Shown: positions 21,577-33,035, counted from the first letter of the stretch. The stretch: 64,000 nt of DNA from Deroplatys truncata (GCA_030765065.1 CM060984.1:105815488-105879487), one strand, 5' to 3'. Notes: generated from the sequence alone by a model not told the origin. Program-made: numbers and translations.

Positions 21577-23341
21577 TCTGATGTGTTACACTCACATGAA
21601 TTTCTCTACTCTTGTACAAACTATTTTTACAAATGCTTATTCTCCATCTACTTCATGTTAATCGAGATAAACATTTGCAGACTCTATATAATTGCTAATT
21701 TTCTTGTAAATGTAGGGGAAAATATATTTACAAGGGCAATATAGAAAAATCTGATGTGTTACACTCACATGCCTTTATCTACTCTTGTACAATCTATTTT
21801 TACAAACGCCTATTCTCCATATGCTTCATGTTAATCGAGATATCGAGATGTCAATCTTATTTGTAATTTTCTTGTAGATGCAAGGGGAATATGGTAGCTT
21901 TTAAGCGATAGTCAAATATTTTATCGCTGGTTGCTATGTGGCGCATTCCATTCTCTTTGCATGTCCAGGACATAAAAAAATGAATAACGAATTTGAGAAA
22001 AAGTATAAGTATTGGAAAGTTTAAGGAAATAACAAGCAATATCTCGAAAACGGTTCACTCAACAAAAAAATGTATATGATATAAGTTGAGTATTTTAACG
22101 CGATCTACATTTTTTGTGTAGTAAAATTTTGTCTAACTCTTATGGTTTACCGGTTATGCAAAAGTCGTTCATAATGAAGAAGACTTTTGGAGACATTCCC
22201 AGAAATTTCGAGATATACATTTCATTTCTCATGACATTATCTTAAACATATGATATTTTCATCAAAATCGTTAGAGCCAGTTTTGAGAAAATTAAATTTT
22301 CAAAAATTTTCCATGTAAAGGGTAGTTTGGGGTGGGGGGATTTTCTTGAAAACCTTCGTGTCGCATCTCTGGAAGATACTGAACGTAAATACCAAGTTTG
22401 GTGTTTATCTGACTGTTAGTTTTTGAGTTATGCTGTTCACAGACACACACACACACACACACACACAGACACACACACACACAGACACACACACGGACAT
22501 GTTTCCAAAAATGCTTTTTTTGGATTCAGGAGGTCTCAAAACATGTATTTCCGGTGAAATCTCGGTATCGAATTTTTGGGTGGAATGCAATACTTCCCCT
22601 ACTTACTATACGTAGTAGAGAAAGTAAAAACAGTAGCCTTTAAGCACATACATTTCTTTTAATAGCTGGTTGCTAGGTGCAGCACCATTCTCCGTGCCAC
22701 AGATCAATACTCTTTGCATATCCAAGACAAAAGAATGAATAACGAATTCCCATTTTAGAAAATAAGTATTGAAAAATTTAAGGGAATAACAAGCAATATC
22801 TCGAAAATGGTTCACGCAACAAAAAAAGTATATGACACAAGTTGTGTATTTTAACGCGATCTACATTTTTTGTGTAGTAAAATTTTGTCTATCCCTTATG
22901 GTTTACCAGTTATGCAAAAGTCGTTGACAATGGAGAATACTTTTGGAGACATTCCCAGAAAACTCAAGATATACATTTTATTTGTCATGAAAATATCTTA
23001 AACATATGATATTTTAATCAAAATCGTTAAAGCCATTTTTTAAAAAATTTAAATTTTCGAAAAATGTTCCATGTAAAGGGTAATCTGGGGTTGAGGGATT
23101 TTCTTGAAAACCTTCGTGTCGCGTCTCTGGAAGATACTGAACCTAAGTACCAAGTTTGGTGTTTATCCGACTGTTCGTTTCTGAGTTATGCTGTTCACAC
23201 ACACGGACATGTTTCCAAAAATGCTTTTTTTTGGATTCAGGAGGCCTCAAAACATGTATTTCCGGTGAAATCTCGGTATCGAATTTTTGAGTGGAATGCA
23301 ATACTTCCCCTACTTACTATACGTAGTAGAGAAAGTAAAAA
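21577..23341 (+). mobile_element. HN1 copy abutting the previous one, split by a third
   Basis: It starts exactly at the end of the reference copy (...GTAAAAA then TCTGATG), head to tail. The left part 21577-21749 stops at GGGCAATATAGAAAAA. The right part resumes at 22631 with CAGTAGCCTTTAAGCACATA. The uninterrupted junction is present at 38816-38840. Confidence 0.8.
21750..22630 (+). mobile_element. HN1 copy nested in HN1
   Basis: Full-length young copy inserted at an A5 run of the surrounding copy. It has a (CA)n core of about 55 bp at 22440-22495. It differs from the reference copy mainly in the core length. Confidence 0.8.
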
Positions 23342-23915
23342 TGTTGGTTCCCAATTACGAAACGTAACTTGACACTCAAATGACCATCCATGGATGATCC
23401 AACCATTCATTGCGCTCTTCGTACACAGCCATTCAGGATTTTTGCTGATATTTACGTTGGTATAAGAACAATTGCAAAGTGCTTTATACAAATGTTATTT
23501 AGTTTTTTATGAGTGGAAAAACAACATAAAAAGGTGGGTTCCCATTTAAAACAATTAAATTGACCCTAATATGGCCAGCACAACTTCCTCTAAATAAAAC
23601 ACCACTAATGACATTTACTTCCCCAATAATATCAAGCAACTTTTATTCAAGACATTTTTTCTAAAACTCTTGGTTTTGGGAATATTGTACAGCCTCAACT
23701 TAAATGATCCAACCTGTATATGGTGCGAAGTGAGGAGAAAAACAAGCGAAAAAGAAATGAAGTGGGGGAAGAATTTAGTTGTCTAACGTAATTATTATCA
23801 TATGTTGAAAGAAAGAGGTGCATTTAATCTTGCTTCAGTTTACTATACTCAGTGTGCTCAAATATGTTATTATCAGGATTCCAAGGACAACCACTTGTGG
23901 CTTTCTTAAGCTAAT

Positions 23916-24760
23916 GCATCTCTGAAAAATCAAAAAATTGCTAAAAATTATTTTTTTCATAATAAAATATGTTGTTTAGTATGCTTCAGTCCTCCTCACT
24001 TACCCTTGAGGACTTCTCAAACTATTTCCAAAAATTCAATATATGAATTTTATTACTTATATGAATATCTTAAACAGATGATATTATAATCTAAATCATT
24101 ATGCATTTCTGAGAAAAAAATAACAAGACATGCTCCGTGTAAAGAGTACTTTGGGGTGTGAAAATTGTCTTGGTAATCTCTGTGTCGCATCTTTGAAAGA
24201 TACTGGGCTGCCACTTCTTCTCTTTAAACGGATTATCTTTCTCTTTGGAGTGCTTATACCCCCAAGGACTTACACGCCAATATCTAGGGTCAGCAGCCTG
24301 TCAAGGAGAAGCAAACTCTGGATCATAGCACATCCAGGATGAGTGACGAGACCAATGCCTGGTATGGCGATGAAGAAGAAGGAAATAAAATGTAGTGACG
24401 AAAGAGATAATAGGAAAAGTCGTGGATCAAATTATCCAACCCAGAATTACTTAACGACCAAGGAAAACCGCGAAAAGAAACTTCGGTCTGATTGGTCGGG
24501 CCCCGGGGGTTTGAACTCGCCACCTCCCGAATACGGAACACAGATGTTTTAAATCACCGCCTGAGCCATACTGAAGATAAATATCAAATTTGTTATTTAT
24601 CCTGCTTTCGTTTTTGAGTTATGCTTTACACACACAGGCAAATGCTTTGTTTTGGATTCAGGGGACCCCAAAGCACGTATATCCGGTGAAATCTCGATAC
24701 TGAATTTTTTAACAGAATGAAATACTTCCCCTACTATAAGTAAGTGCCAGAGAAAGTAAA
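23916..24760 (+). mobile_element. HN1 copy, 5'-truncated, carrying a SINE
   Basis: It enters the family at the GTTGTTTAGTATGCTTCAGT region and ends ACCAGAGAAAGTAA-like near 24760. It is interrupted at 24206-24567 by a SINE with a 6-bp duplication. It is more diverged than the cluster to its left. Confidence 0.65.
24206..24567 (-). mobile_element. tRNA-headed SINE (family S1) in HN1
   Basis: The target duplication ATACTG flanks it (24200-24205 and 24568-24573). Read on the minus strand, the A-box region is ATGGCTCAGGCGGTG and the B-box region is GGCGAGTTCAAACCCC, followed by CGCGGTTTTCCTTGG and a unique tail. The same SINE, at the same HN1 junction, recurs near 48610, so the two HN1 copies descend from a SINE-carrying parent. 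Confidence 0.75.
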
Positions 24761-25217
24761 CCAGGAACAAATAAGAACAAAGATAAAATACACAACCAAG
24801 TGCAAAGGTGCAGTTTTTCTAACTACAGCTCTAGAAGCCCATATTACGTTAGTGTCGGCCATCTCTCAGCTACTGAGAAGGATTTATCATGTGGCACCAT
24901 GTCGTCTCACATAGCTACAATGGTACTTACAGTCAGTTTGCATAATCCGAGAGTAAAGCTGTCTAGTGCACTGGTAACAGGATAAAAGGACTTGTAAAGG
25001 AGTGCGATCCTATCCTACCCTTTGTGCCAGATTATCTTAATCTGTCACATGTATTTATCTTCCCGCGTTACGATTCGGTGCATTTTCACTAATAGTTTGC
25101 CGGTCGCCGCAGGATTCGGTCGTGTTGTCTCCAGCGATTTTTATACTTGTTGGTTGCCTAACATGTAGGGGTAGAGGTAACGCCACCGTCGCTTCCTGGC
25201 GTTCGGTCCGGCCTCTG
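24761..25217. other. Unassigned sequence
   Basis: Mixed composition, GC-richer after 25050. The 95-residue minus frame at 25055-25342 is not recognised and extends into the FB1 repeat, so it is probably chance. Confidence 0.35.
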
Positions 25218-25676
25218 ATACGCTGGCCCGCAGCTTTGGGAGGCATTCTACTGGCCTTTACAGGTGAGTATGTATAGCAAGGAGGAGGTGCGTATACCTG
25301 TTTACATTTTCGCTCATGCAGTGGCATCTGTTTTATGTGCAAAGTTCTAGATCATTCACATACGAATATGTAACTTTGTACAATAGCGTTACTCTTCATC
25401 ACTTACTATAAAAATGTTAAAATAATATATAACTAAATAAACCATGTTTTCTACAACATCACCGCGAAAACTATTTTAATGGCAACATAGTGTAAAAATG
25501 AAATATCTATATTATACTTTTTACCTTGAAGGAGGATAATTTACTATACATTATTGGAATCATCTGACCAAGAACTAAGTAAAATGCTGTTTTGCACAAT
25601 TTACCATGAAACAGTAGTTTTATTCACAATATAATCTAAAACAAGTAAATTATACTTTTTAGTATTAAAGAAATTA

Positions 25677-25853
25677 AATTGAGTTTTATTTATAGACGCT
25701 CTTTAACTGCTGTTGTTCTTAGCCTCCCATTCTATATTGGGTGTGAAAGGCCGGTAATTTTGCTCAGAGATCTCTTTATCAGGCTTGAGGTTCTTTTACG
25801 TGCCGTAAATCTTCGACACGGGGCCACCGGCTTTACTTCCCTTCCGAAGGAAG
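25677..25853 (-). mobile_element. SINE tail (family S2), head missing
   Basis: Inverted, it reads CCTTCGGAAGGGAAGTAAAG, GGCCCCGTGTCGAAGATTTA and AAAGAGCGTCTATAAATAAA, matching the 3' two thirds of the complete SINE at 57536-57821. The tRNA-like head is absent, as expected of 5' truncation. Confidence 0.65.
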
Positions 25854-26198
25854 CCGTGCTACTCTCAAAGAGGACACATTTACTAGACATTGTTTTAATA
25901 TTCTGTCCAAACTCCATTCTTGCCTAATACCTGATTTAGCCGCCTAGGAGCTAATTGCTTAGGTTCTGGAAGAACTCTGAATTCTAAATGCATATATTCC
26001 TACATTTTGTAACAGTATTCCAGAGGGCGACAAGTGATTCACTACTTAGGGGGCTAAATCAGAGATTGGAAAAGAATAAGGGAGTAAACGGATTATTAGA
26101 ATAATGTCTAATAAACGTATCCTTGTGGTAATTTACTTGGTCGACTTTTTTCAACTCCCATCACTCGGTTCTTGATGTTGTTGGCCATAGAACGTTTT

Positions 26199-26250
26199 CG
26201 AGAAGAAGAAGAAGAAGAAGAATAATAAGAAGAAGAAGAAGAAAGAAAAA
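26199..26250. repeat. GAA microsatellite
   Basis: AGAAGA units with one AATAAT interruption, inside FB1 copy 1. Confidence 0.85.
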
Positions 26251-26337
26251 CAGCTGAAGACGGTGAGGATTTTCCCCGGAAACGTTACTCTGGCCAACAA
26301 CTACAAGGTTCTCGTGATGAGAATTGAAAACAAAAAA

Positions 26338-27230
26338 TCTGATGTGCTACACTCACATGACTTTCTCTACTCTTGTATAAACTACTTTTACAAATGCTTA
26401 TTCTCCATCTACTTCATGTTAATCGCAATAAACATTTGCAGAAACTGATTGCTAATTTTCTTGTAGATGTAAGGGAAATAGGGCAGGCTTTAAGCGATAG
26501 TCAAATCAATCAAAAACTGATTGCTATGTGGAGAATTCAATTCTCCTTGCATGCTCAGTACATAAAAATGGGGGGGAAGAATAACGAATTCCCGTTTGAG
26601 AAAAGTATAAGTATTGGAAAATTCAAACAAATAATAAGAAATATTTCTGAAATGGTTCACTACACAAAAAGAAGAAATGTATATGGTATAAAATGTGTGT
26701 TTTAACGAGATTAATTTTCTGTGCACAAAACTTTGTCTATCTCTTACGGTTTACCAGTTATACAAAAGTCATTCAGAATGAAGAGGACTTTTGGGGACAT
26801 TCTCAGAAAATTCAAGATATGCATTTTATTTGTCATAAAAATGCCTTAAATATATGATATTTTAATCAAAACGTTAGAACCATTTTTTAAAGATCAAAAT
26901 TTTCGAAAAATGTTCCATGTAAAGGGTAATCTGGTATGGGGATTTTCTTTAACATCTTCCTGTCGTATTTTTGAAAGATACAGAATCTAAATAAAATATT
27001 TGGTATTTATCCGACTTTTTGTTTTTGAATAATGCCGTTCACAGTCACACAGCCCCCTCCCACACACACACAAACGGACCTTTTCCTAAAAATGCTTATT
27101 TTTTATTCAGAGGGTCTCAAAACCGTGTATTTGCGGTGCAATACGATATCGAATTTTTGGGCAGAATGCAATACTTACCCTACTTACTATACGTAGTAGG
27201 GTAAGTATTGCATAGTAGTAAGTAAAGTAA
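26338..27230 (+). mobile_element. HN1 copy inside FB1 copy 1
   Basis: It starts TCTGATGTGCTACACTCACA after CAAAAAA and ends in a scrambled repeat of ACGTAGTAGGGTAAGTATTGC. The CA core is nearly lost (CCCACACACACACAAACGGA). The 110-residue frame at 26373-26705 is wholly within HN1 and is chance. Confidence 0.75.
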
Positions 27231-27575
27231 ATAGTAGACCAAGAAAATTACAATGAATGAGTCATCAGTATTAAGACAGCTTCTTATAATTATTTATAAA
27301 TCTATCCAATTAGATACATTATAAAGAAATTGTGCAAAACAGGGTTTTATTTAGTTATATATTTAAACATGGTTATTATATGTAAGTGATGATGAGTAAA
27401 GCTGTTGCTCAAAGTTGTATATTCGTAAGAGAATGATCTAGAATCTAGGATGCTACTGCATGATTGAAAATATAAACAGATGTACGCACCCCATCCTTGC
27501 TATACATACTCACCTATGAAGGTCAGTATAAGGCCTCCCAAAGCTGCGGGGACGACATAAATGGATACCAGTGTA

Positions 27576-28019
27576 CCTCGACCTGAGCAGTGCGCGTTCG
27601 TGGCAAGTTTCCCCACACCTTTCATTCTCACACGCGTAATGTAACTTGCTTTGGCCTTCACATTAGACCACGTTCTTTGTTCCTGCTCGATTTTTGTGTG
27701 ACAGTTGTCTTCATGGCTTTATAATTCTTAGCCGGAAGTTTAATTTAATTAATTATTATAATTTTAGTGTTATTAATGTGAAATGTTGGAATTCTCAGCC
27801 GATTAATGGGAAGTTGTATAGTAATAATTCCTATGCACTTTATGCTGTTGTAGGGGCAAAACAAAAACCTGAAATATTCTGTAAGATGTTTCAATATTAC
27901 ACTCTGACAACCTTATAACTGTATTTATTTGTTTCACATGCATCAGTCACAAGGCAGAAATTCATTTACAAAATTATATTTTCCGTGTTGTTTGTGACGC
28001 CTTCGGGTGAGTTTGGGTT
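27576..28019. other. Unassigned sequence right of FB1
   Basis: A short frame on the minus strand just outside FB1 begins MKGVGKLATNAHCSGRG and reads into the exon-like FB1 end. It is not recognised. Otherwise AT-rich. Confidence 0.35.
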
Positions 28020-29560
28020 GATAATTTAAGCTGGAATGCTCATGTTAACGAATTAGTAAAGCCACTTAGTCATACATTATGCTCAGCCAGTCAATAATTA
28101 AGCATACACTTAAGATAGTGTATCTGTGGGGATGTAGTAGTGAAGCAACAAAAGTATTTAAATTACAAAAAAGGTAATTAGAATGATGCTTAATTTACCC
28201 TATATCACTAGCAGAACCATACTTCAAGGAATTAAACATTTTGCCACTACCGTGCATGTACTTATTCGAGGTTATTGTACAAGCGCAAATGTGCATTGAA
28301 ACACTTGTTGTTAATTCAGACTTCCACAAGTATGATACAAGGAATAAGTTGTAGCTGGAAAACGTTGTTCCTCTGGTTGATGCACTCTGCTGCAGTGTTC
28401 TTGTCCTCGGCTATTGCTGCTCCTCGGCTGCTGTATTCTCCATCCCTAATCATTACCTATCTAGCTAATTTCACGTGTCTCAGGGTTTTTGTAGGTAAGG
28501 CAAATTAAAATACACTGCATTTCCCTTAAGAAAGTGGTTTATTACCCAATAAATATTTGTGGGCGGCTAGCTTTTCTCATTGTAATAATTCCTAGCATTA
28601 TAATAAATTGGGAGCCTAGTCCAACTGCACACGCTTCCCACTCAATGCACACACGTGCTTTTGTCGTCCAGAGAGTAACACTGTGTGTCGACGAGATCTA
28701 TAAGAGAGTGAAAAGCTAGGGCTTTCTTCCCCTTTTTATACCTAAGCCTAGTGACGCTTACCTCCGGGCCTCAAAATGTAAGCACATTTCTAATTGGTCC
28801 TCAGACCACGTTACCTTGTTATGTATGAGAATATTCTGGTCCAAAAGATTTCGCATAAGCGTTCTATTGGCGCGTCCAGAAGTAGATTCAATATCTCTGT
28901 CTCTTTCCTTTCTCTATGTCTCTTTCTATTTCTCCTTACTGCTACCAGCTCCCTGCTCATTAGCTTGGTGAAAGGTGGGCTCTACCTAGAATTATCTGTT
29001 ACCTGGAACTAGCTAGCTCGCCCGACCCTTAGTTATCTAAGTTACAAACCTGCTTTTTACATTTCTTGGCTGCTAAATATTCTAACATCTTTCTTGGTGA
29101 ATTATATTATTATGTACAATTCTTGTTTAATATTGATTTGTATGTCTATGTGTATATGTATATATGTGTGTGTGATATATCTCCTTTCAAAGCAAAATTA
29201 TATATTACACCTCATAACTCTAAATTGTTTGAGAATAGTTTTTACTATAAAGGCACGCATTTGTATAATAATTACCTGCTAAATTAAGGAGCATGAAATC
29301 TTTTCAATGTTTCAAGAAATGCTTACGAGACTTCCTTATGACAAATTGTTACTATTCAGTTGATGAACGTCTGTACATTAAGGTTAATTGTTAACATTTG
29401 TAATGCTGTAAAATTGTACATAGTAATCTTATACATTGCAATTTTATATTGAATCTTATATCTGACATGTATTTTATGTTTGTTTATTCAATTTGTTCTT
29501 GACGTATCCGACATCATGTACTTGTTAATTATGGATGTAATAAATGAAATTAAATTTATG
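28020..29560 (+). pseudogene. LINE 3' end (CR1/Jockey-like), interrupted
   Basis: Translated pieces include WNAHVNELVKPLSHTLC, TKVFKLQKRVIRMMLNLPY and SDFHKYDTRNKL (28020-28350), then DISPFKAKLYITPHNSKL and FENSFYYKGTHLYNNYLLN (29175-29285). These are the thumb and C-terminal blocks that follow the reverse transcriptase in CR1/Jockey-type LINEs. The 3' UTR ends with GGATGTAATAAATGAAATTA near 29555, a typical LINE 3' terminus. Stops and frame changes make it dead. The gap between the two coding blocks holds an insertion. Confidence 0.65.
28350..29045 (-). mobile_element. LTR-like insertion in the LINE
   Basis: A 0.7-kb block interrupts the LINE coding blocks. Its ends are TGTAGCT and AGTTACA (TG...CA with short inverted termini). 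On the minus strand it carries a TATA box, GGTATAAAAAGGGG, and the purine-rich AAAAAGCAGG lies just outside its minus-strand start. This suits an LTR in reverse orientation. No target duplication was found, so it may be one LTR of a reduced element. Family unresolved. Confidence 0.35.
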
Positions 29561-30964
29561 CTTCTTAGTTATGACACAAGGGTAGAGCAGTGTGCAGGCG
29601 GTACAACGTTTTATTGGTTAACTCAGTACTCCTAAAAGAAGATAAGTAAATAATAAAAATAATTTATGCATATTTCAGATTTATATACAGAATATGATTC
29701 TGGAGAAGTAGTGCTCTAATTGGGATTGGCATTTATTCCACATTGCTTTTTCAACCTGGTAAAAGGACATTTCCTTTATTTTCAGCATCACTAGTTTCCC
29801 ATTACTTCTAGATTTAACATCCCTAAAACTACTTCTGCGCTCACTTGCAGATATATGACCTCCTTTCTTAACGAAAAAAACAATCTCATTACCTTGACCA
29901 GTGTAACATATTTCAGTCACCAGTATATCCTGTACTCAGAGAAGTACTGGTGGTTAGATCGCTTGTTTAATGGAAATCGATTTAATCATTAACGAACGGA
30001 AGGGTATAAAGAAGCAGCTATTGATTTTACCAGTGCCACTAATTACATTTGGTCCACCATCGTTACCTCTCTTTCTCCATACATGCACACCACTTTCCTC
30101 TGTCGTTCTCTCTCCTTTTAATTTATCTGCTCTCATTGCTGTCATCACGTCTATTCAATTTTGCTGCAGCAGCTTTAAGAGGTACTTTTTCCTTCTTTTC
30201 CAAATTATTTTCAAATTATCGCGATCGTTTTATTTTCTGTCGTTTCCTCAATATGGCTAATTTTGTATTATTTTGTACCTGATTTTAAATGTTTCGCCCT
30301 CACTTCTAGTTACTTTATACTTTATGGCTTTAAATTTCTTCGAGAGGTTTATAAAATACCCGTTCTTTCTACATTAAGATTATTTTCACCGTGTATAAAC
30401 ACACAGAAAATTAATGAAATAAATGGGTGCAGATGATTTTATAGTAATAATCTATCTCATATATTGAAATTATTTCGATGAACTGTACCGAAAATCACGT
30501 GGAACATTCTGAAAGAGCAAAACGTGCTCAGTAAGAAAATTTTCAAAAACACAATTTTTAAAACGAAAAAGCGAGGTTTCAAGTAAGGGTACAAATCTAC
30601 AATACAGAACGTGAAAATAAATTTTGTAATTATATTTCTTTGAATATATATATTTGGACGCGCATCCCAAATGTACAGTTTCTCAAAATTTTGGACAAAT
30701 GTTAGTGGTGCTTATAAAACAAGCTCAGGGCGGAAAGAAACAGGGGGCGAGATCAGAAAGAAAATACTTCCAACATATGTAATGGAATTTCCTCTAAATT
30801 TTAAACTGAAAAATTCCTTCTACAATATAGGGTTTCTGATGTATAATGTTTTAAAATGAACAAACGCAGAAGCGAAAAGTCATTAAACGTGGAAAAATTA
30901 ATAATATGTGCATAATAATTTGTTTTTGTTTAGGAATTGTCTACCATACTTTAGTTTTCCTATA
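29561..30964. other. AT-rich sequence, nothing recognised
   Basis: Frames up to 96 codons (29970-30260) are Leu/Phe/Ser-rich with no motif. No repeat ends were recognised. Confidence 0.4.
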
Positions 30965-31365
30965 AAACATTCCTAAGTTTATTTCTCCATAAAACCTCTG
31001 CATCTTCAACTGTCAGTCCTCTAGACGCGATGATTCTTCGAACCCATCTATCCATTCTTATCTTGTTCTTCCCCGTCCTGTGTTCTCCTTCAGCTTCCCA
31101 TTCTAGCTTCATTCTTGCTATTCTATTGTTTCCATTCTTTCCACACGATCGAACGAGTTTAATATTCTCTCTTCTATTATTATCAATACATTCTTTTTTA
31201 CGTTTATCATTTATCGAATGTTTGTATTTTTAATTTTATGCCTTTTTGAGATTCGAGAAGCCCTACATCAAACATCTATTTCCGTTATTACTAATTCTCT
31301 TTCTTGTTTCCTATTAATTGTCCACCTTTCTGCTCCATAGCGATATACTTTATGTTATTCAATTA
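30965..31365 (-). pseudogene. LINE C-terminal fragment
   Basis: Minus-strand translation gives YGAERWTINRKQERELVITE, then ASRISKRHKIKNTNIR and TGRGRTR-EWIDGFEESS blocks. It resembles the end of insect endonuclease/reverse-transcriptase LINE proteins that typically read LYGSETW...RRDRIRN...GRPRKTW. Several stops and frame changes are present. The 5' end is missing. Confidence 0.65.
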
Positions 31366-31376
31366 TAAATAAACTT

Positions 31377-32087
31377 TGAAGCCGGAATTACAAAGGCAAT
31401 AATTATCATAATAATCTGAGAAGAATAGTGATATACAATAAGTAATAATATATTTAAAATCAGTGTATGTATAAAAATGAGAAGCATTGTAAACATTGTT
31501 GACTGTAAAAGCGACAGAAAGACAAGACAGGCACAGTTTTGTTAATTAGGGACCAGCCTCAAGTAGAAAGGGTAAATACCATTGAAGCAAGTTTTTCCTG
31601 GTACCAACTGAGTGCAGCTGCACTTAGCCTGGTGAAGGCCACTCTCTAAGCATCATGACGCTAAGTTTGAGGGGAGAGAGGGTAAGTTGAGGCGTTGGTT
31701 TTCCTTGTAGTAGCGTGGGTAGATCAGTCTGTCCTGAGTGCCTGGCGAGGACGGGACGACATTCTCGTCGAGTTGTGAACATTGGCGGCGAACATGCTAG
31801 AGGGTAGAACGCTTAACCGTAGTTAATATTCTTAGGTCTTGGTAAAGACAAAGTAACTTCGTATGCATTTAATAGTGATTGGCAAACCGCAGTATTATTT
31901 TAAATAGTGAATAAATGTGTTCTAAGACAGCGTTCGTGTTTCTCTGTACACACCCACGCATACTCCGAGGTTAAGATTTCATGCTGGAGTAGCCGTGGCA
32001 AAAGAAGAACCAACTGAGAGGAGACAAGCAGCAACCGTGAGGCAAAGCTATTGCTTCATTGTTGGAGGACGTAGCGTGGCTGCGTCA
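31377..32087 (+). mobile_element. LTR, family L1, copy 1
   Basis: 711 bp beginning TGAAGCCGGAATTACAAAGG and ending GGCTGCGTCA. Its boundaries are defined by alignment to the inverted copy at 53107-53837. It is followed at once by a primer-site-like sequence, so it is probably a 5' LTR whose internal region is lost or decayed. Gypsy-like by its TG...CA ends, size and the 4-bp target duplication of the sister copy. Confidence 0.75.
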
Positions 32088-32108
32088 TATTGCGCCTAAA
32101 CGTGGGGC
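32088..32108 (+). other. Primer-binding-site-like leader of LTR L1
   Basis: TATTGCGCCTAAACGTGGGG follows the LTR end directly. It resembles the TTGGCGCCCAACGTGGGGC leader known from many insect LTR elements. It is not present at the sister solo LTR. Confidence 0.6.
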
Positions 32109-33035
32109 AGAAAGAATTACCTGCGTCAACTTTTTGTTTTTAAGTAATATACCTAATATACTTGCAATAAATCATGTATCAAATTTTTAGGGAGATACAA
32201 ATATTAATCTAATATAAATGTCAAAATAGATGCAAAATACCTTTTCTTTTATTATCTTCTTATTTTTCTCCCAAAATAACAAAATCGTAGGTTGCGCTCA
32301 TTTCCAAAAATCTTTACTATCGTAAAGGTTATATAAAAGCAGGATGAATGTAAATACCGACATCATTAAAGACTGGTATATTAAACTTTCTTTTTCACCA
32401 CCTTCTTAACGATGTTGTGCAAATGTTTGCATTACGTCCCTTAAGAGTTCTAATCAAAGGTATGTAAACAAGAAAACAAAAGAACCAACTAAAGAATTCG
32501 TTTTATAATGAATCTTAAGCGTCATTGTTGCTGTTACATTTCTTTATACGCTCAAGGAAAAGGGAATGGAAGGTAAGTTGCAAGAATCTGGAGAGAACAG
32601 ACAAAAGGAGATTAATAACGTTGTTGAATTAATTAAAAGGAAAGTCTTGTAAGTTTGCCTTGTTTGAAGGAAGCAGCAGCAGCAGCAGGCTTATGACGTA
32701 AAGAACAGTTCCAAGTAGCAGCTTGTGCTCGAGGCGGTTTTCTCGACTGCAGTAATGTAAGTTTGTGCCATCTTTCATTCTTCACGTTTTGTTTTTATGT
32801 TCCACAGCTGCCACACAATCTCTAGCCATTTGTTTCCTGCTGTTCTTTCTATCGAAAATCTTCACCGAAAGCGAAAAGATCTATGGGGGGAGAAGAAAAA
32901 GAATCATAAAAATCGTTCCATAGTAGTGCAAGTAACGGATGTGTCAGAAGCACTAAATTACGTTAAATGCACACTTATTTACACTAATGCAGCATTTAAT
33001 GCTTCAATGTGTTGGTATTAAACGTTGTATAATTT
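32109..33035. other. No gene recognised; short CAG run
   Basis: An AGC/CAG trinucleotide run lies at about 32671-32688. The rest is AT-rich and unassigned. No Gag or Pol remnant follows the LTR leader. Confidence 0.4.

Larger units (their letters stand above)
20463..23716. mobile_element. Palindromic long-TIR MITE split by HN1 cluster
   Basis: The left arm (from 20463, CAGGTTGGACCATTTAAGTT) and the right arm read inverted (from 23716, CAGGTTGGATCATTTAAGTT) stay alignable for over 200 bp. Shared blocks include GCTTGATAT, GGGTTAATTTAATT against GGGTCAATTTAATT, and TTTTAAATGGGAA. TA flanks the right end and a decayed TA the left. Removing the HN1 cluster (20709-23341) leaves about 0.62 kb of almost wholly palindromic sequence. 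It is Tc1/mariner-like by its ends, and no transposase is present. Confidence 0.65.
25218..27575. mobile_element. FB1 foldback element, copy 1
   Basis: The ends are inverted repeats. On the left, from about 25229, GCAGCTTTGGGAGGCATTCT, then ACAGGTGAGTATGTATAGCA. On the right, read inverted from about 27550, GCAGCTTTGGGAGGCCTTAT, then ATAGGTGAGTATGTATAGCA. Further in, both arms carry TGTTTTGCACAATTT, an AAGAGGACACATTTACTAGA block and TGATTTAGCCGCCTAGG, so the whole element is an imperfect palindrome around about 26000. It is interrupted by a SINE tail, a GAA microsatellite and an HN1 copy. No transposase is present. Confidence 0.6.

Noticed and set aside
21577-23341. Satellite DNA explanation for the HN1 cluster
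   Set aside because: Copies occur in both orientations, interrupt other elements, and have fixed ends; a tandem satellite would not split a MITE and a LINE.
26373-26705. 110-codon forward frame
   Set aside because: Lies wholly inside an HN1 copy and overlaps frames on the other strand; other HN1 copies do not keep it.
29561-30964. Possible host gene in a repeat-poor stretch
   Set aside because: Low-complexity Leu/Phe/Ser frames, no splice-linked open frames and no recognisable domain.
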